Below are positions 16,952-18,840 of a stretch of 18,840 nucleotides of DNA, piece after piece. Numbering within the stretch: position 1 is the stretch's first letter; each line of letters opens with the position of its first letter. Source of the DNA: DATLEX01 sp035525045 (GTDB lineage Bacteria > Acidobacteriota > Thermoanaerobaculia > Gp7-AA8); assembly GCA_035525045.1 (NCBI GenBank), contig DATLEX010000319.1, positions 1 to 18,840 of the forward strand, given 5' to 3'. The notes below the pieces were generated by a model. It had not been told where the DNA came from. It saw only the letters and a list, made by a program, of their open reading frames with translations, and did not search any database. The position numbers and the translations under genes were made by a program.

Positions 16952-17989
16952 CTAACCGCCGGAGTGGATCTTTGCGCGGGTTCGCGCCCGGATCAGCACG
17001 CCGGTCAGGTTCAGCAGGAAGGTCAACAGCAGCAGGACGAAAACCGTTCCGTACAGGACCGGCGTGGTGGCCTCCACGTCGGGCGACTGCGTCGAGAGGA
17101 TCAGCACGTGATAGCCGAGGTGCATGAACTGGCTGGAGAGGTCCTGCGGAAGATACGGGAGATAGTAGGCGGCGCCGGTGAAGAGGATCGGCGCCACCTC
17201 CCCCGCCCCGCGCGAGATCGCCAGGATCCCGCCGGTCAGGATGCCGGGGAGGGCCCCCGGCAGCACGATGCGGCGGATCGTCTCCCACCGCGTCGCCCCG
17301 AGGGCGATCGACCCCGCTCGCAGCTCCGCCGGCACCGTTCGCAACGCCTCCTCCGTGGCCACGATCACCGTCGGCAGCGTCAGCAGCGCGAGCGTCATCG
17401 CGGCCCAGAGCAGGTTTCCCTGACCCCAGACGATCTCCCCCTCCGGTTGCGTGGCCGCGTCCATGGCCCCGCCGACGAACTGGATGAAGAACCCCAGTCC
17501 GAACAGGCCAAACACGATCGACGGCACGCCGGCCAGGTTCGCCACCGCGCTGCGCGTGACCCTGGCCAGCACCGAGAGGATGAACGTCCCAAGCTCCTTC
17601 CCCCTCTCCTTCCCCTCGGTGTTTCGGAACCGCTTCCAGGTCTGCTGCGGCGTTTCCTTCGGCGTGTACTCGTGCAGGTAGACCGCCGTGGCCACGCCGA
17701 GAGGCACGGCCGCGATCGTCATCAGGAGCACCAAGAAGGTCGTCCCGATGATGGCCGGATAGATCCCCCCCTCGGCCAGGCCCTGCCGCGGCGACTCCGA
17801 CAGGAAGGTCCAGGTGACGTGCCCCGCTCCGAGATAGATCACGTCGCCGAGGATGACCGCCAGGATGGCCAGGATCAGCACGACGCTGAAGCCGAGCAGG
17901 CCGACCGACACCATCTCGCCGTAGCGGCGGCGCCGCCGGCTTCGAGGGATGCGGGTGAGCGTGGTGTCGAACGGATCGGAGCCCATCAT
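16952..17989 (-). CDS. pstA: Phosphate ABC transporter permease PstA
   Basis: The protein is 345 residues with about six membrane segments after a basic cytoplasmic start (RSRRRRRYGE). NLAGVPSIVFGLFGLGFF and the permease EAA loop EALRTVPAELRAGSIALGATRW...LPGALPGILTG identify PstA. It is longer than the E. coli protein: a charged insert of about 25 residues (KETPQQTWKRFRNTEGKERG, about 110-129) follows HEYTP, and a longer extracytoplasmic loop (GGAMDAATQPEGEIVWGQG) follows the next helix. The ATG overlaps the pstC stop by four bases (ATGA). A second ATG follows immediately. Confidence 0.95.
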   Translation of the reverse strand: MMGSDPFDTTLTRIPRSRRRRRYGEMVSVGLLGFSVVLILAILAVILGDVIYLGAGHVTWTFLSESPRQGLAEGGIYPAIIGTTFLVLLMTIAAVPLGVATAVYLHEYTPKETPQQTWKRFRNTEGKERGKELGTFILSVLARVTRSAVANLAGVPSIVFGLFGLGFFIQFVGGAMDAATQPEGEIVWGQGNLLWAAMTLALLTLPTVIVATEEALRTVPAELRAGSIALGATRWETIRRIVLPGALPGILTGGILAISRGAGEVAPILFTGAAYYLPYLPQDLSSQFMHLGYHVLILSTQSPDVEATTPVLYGTVFVLLLLTFLLNLTGVLIRARTRAKIHSGG

Positions 17990-18840
17990 TCACCCTGCAT
18001 GCGCTGCTGCATCCGGCCGATCGCCCACTGTCCCGCCGTGTTGCTGACGAACGTGAAGACGAAGAGGAGGGTGCCCATGAAGAAGAGCGCGGAATAATGG
18101 GGGTCGCCGAAGACCACCTCTCCCAGCTCCGCGGCAATGGTCGCCGAGAGCGTCCGGAGCGGATCGCCGAGGGCAAAGGAGGTGATGGCGGCATTGCCTC
18201 CCGCCATCAGCAGAATCATCGTCTCGCCGATGGCCCGTCCGAAGGCGAGCACGAACGAGGCGAAGACGGCCGGAAGCGCGGCGGGAAGGACGATTTTCCA
18301 CGCCGTCTGGAATCGCGACGCGCCGAGGGCCAGCGACCCTTCGCGGTAATGCCGCGGCACCGAGGACATCCCATCCTCGCTGATCGTGAAGACCACCGGC
18401 AGGAGGGCCACGCCGAGAGCGATCCCGGCGTTGTAGGCATTGAGCCGGTACGTGAAGCCGAAGGCCTCCTGCAGCCAGGTGGCCAAAACCATCAGGGCGA
18501 AGAAGCCGAGGACGACCGAGGGGATCCCCGCCAGCAGCTCGATGACCGGCTTGATCCACTCGCGGAGACGAGGCGGCGCGAATTCCGAGGAGAAGAGTGC
18601 CGCCGCCACGCCGAGGGGACAGGCGAAGAGAAGCCCCACGAAGGTCGCCTTGAGCGTTCCGAGGATCAGCGGAATGAAGGAGAACTTCGGCACCTCGCCC
18701 ACCGGCTGCCAGACGTAGCGCTCTTCGATCGACTCCCCCGGCAGCGTCTTGACGAAGAACTCGTGCAGGTTCGCTTCGCGCGAGACCCTGGGCTCGATGA
18801 AGATCGGCAGCGCTTCGCGAAAGGTGAAGAGGAAGATCAG
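17986..18840 (-). CDS. pstC: Phosphate ABC transporter permease PstC (N-terminus beyond the window)
   Basis: 284 residues are visible. The frame is open to the last base of the window, so the N-terminus lies outside. The visible part begins within the first membrane helix (LIFLFTFREALPIFIEP), continues with an extracytoplasmic loop (ESIEERYVWQPVGEVPKFSF), and then about five helices. LAGIPSVVLGFFALMVL and the EAA-type loop SSVPRHYREGSLALGASRFQTAWKIVLPAALPAVFASF identify PstC. With PstA it forms the membrane channel. The GTG at 18702 is an internal codon, not the start. pstS is expected further upstream. Confidence 0.95.
   Translation of the reverse strand: MIFLFTFREALPIFIEPRVSREANLHEFFVKTLPGESIEERYVWQPVGEVPKFSFIPLILGTLKATFVGLLFACPLGVAAALFSSEFAPPRLREWIKPVIELLAGIPSVVLGFFALMVLATWLQEAFGFTYRLNAYNAGIALGVALLPVVFTISEDGMSSVPRHYREGSLALGASRFQTAWKIVLPAALPAVFASFVLAFGRAIGETMILLMAGGNAAITSFALGDPLRTLSATIAAELGEVVFGDPHYSALFFMGTLLFVFTFVSNTAGQWAIGRMQQRMQGE

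Overview
The window looks like chromosomal DNA from a GC-rich, diderm-type bacterium. The coding strands have very high GC at third codon positions. The gene set includes peptidoglycan recycling (Mpl), exosortase H protein sorting and a complete PhoR/PhoB-Pst-PhoU locus. Exosortase H, a very large GreA fusion and hairpins built from short tandem repeats would suit an Acidobacteriota-like environmental lineage, but that placement is an inference with low confidence. There is no transposase, integrase, CRISPR array, rRNA or tRNA.

Layout. Bases 1-81 hold nothing I can identify. On the minus strand, 82-605 is a secreted protein of unknown function with an apparent one-base frameshift, and 695-2491 is lepA. 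On the plus strand, 2612-3400 is a short-chain dehydrogenase-like protein that lacks the catalytic Tyr and Lys. It converges on a minus-strand operon (5439 to 3544) of xrtH, the XrtH-associated membrane protein and a 3-hydroxyisobutyrate-dehydrogenase-like enzyme. From 5440 to 5751 there is no convincing protein gene. Instead there is a 27-bp long-range stem with a central bubble and an apical hairpin, followed by an intrinsic terminator, which together look like a 6S-like RNA on the plus strand. Next, on the minus strand, come mpl (9657-8212), the 690-residue GreA fusion (8185-6113) and a 7Fe-type ferredoxin (6018-5752). A plus-strand secreted DUF1573 protein (9836-10891) converges on the minus-strand operon rpmE - DUF1385 - prfA (13408-11016). 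The right end is a minus-strand phosphate operon reading pstC (truncated by the window edge) - pstA - pstB - phoU - response regulator - sensor kinase (18840-13479).

How the genes work together. The right half is a phosphate uptake and sensing module: the PstCAB transporter, the PhoU link protein and the PhoB/PhoR two-component pair, packed with overlaps or gaps of a few bases. rpmE-DUF1385-prfA is a conserved translation-linked cluster, with each gene overlapping or close to the next. XrtH and its partner form a known sorting module whose IPTL-CTERM substrates must lie outside this window.

The best candidate for something not yet described is the structured RNA at about 5463-5640. The second theme is a set of intergenic inverted repeats, each built from a different short tandem unit and mostly sitting at gene ends, with one abutting and one overlapping a stop codon. 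The third is the SDR-fold protein without catalytic residues.
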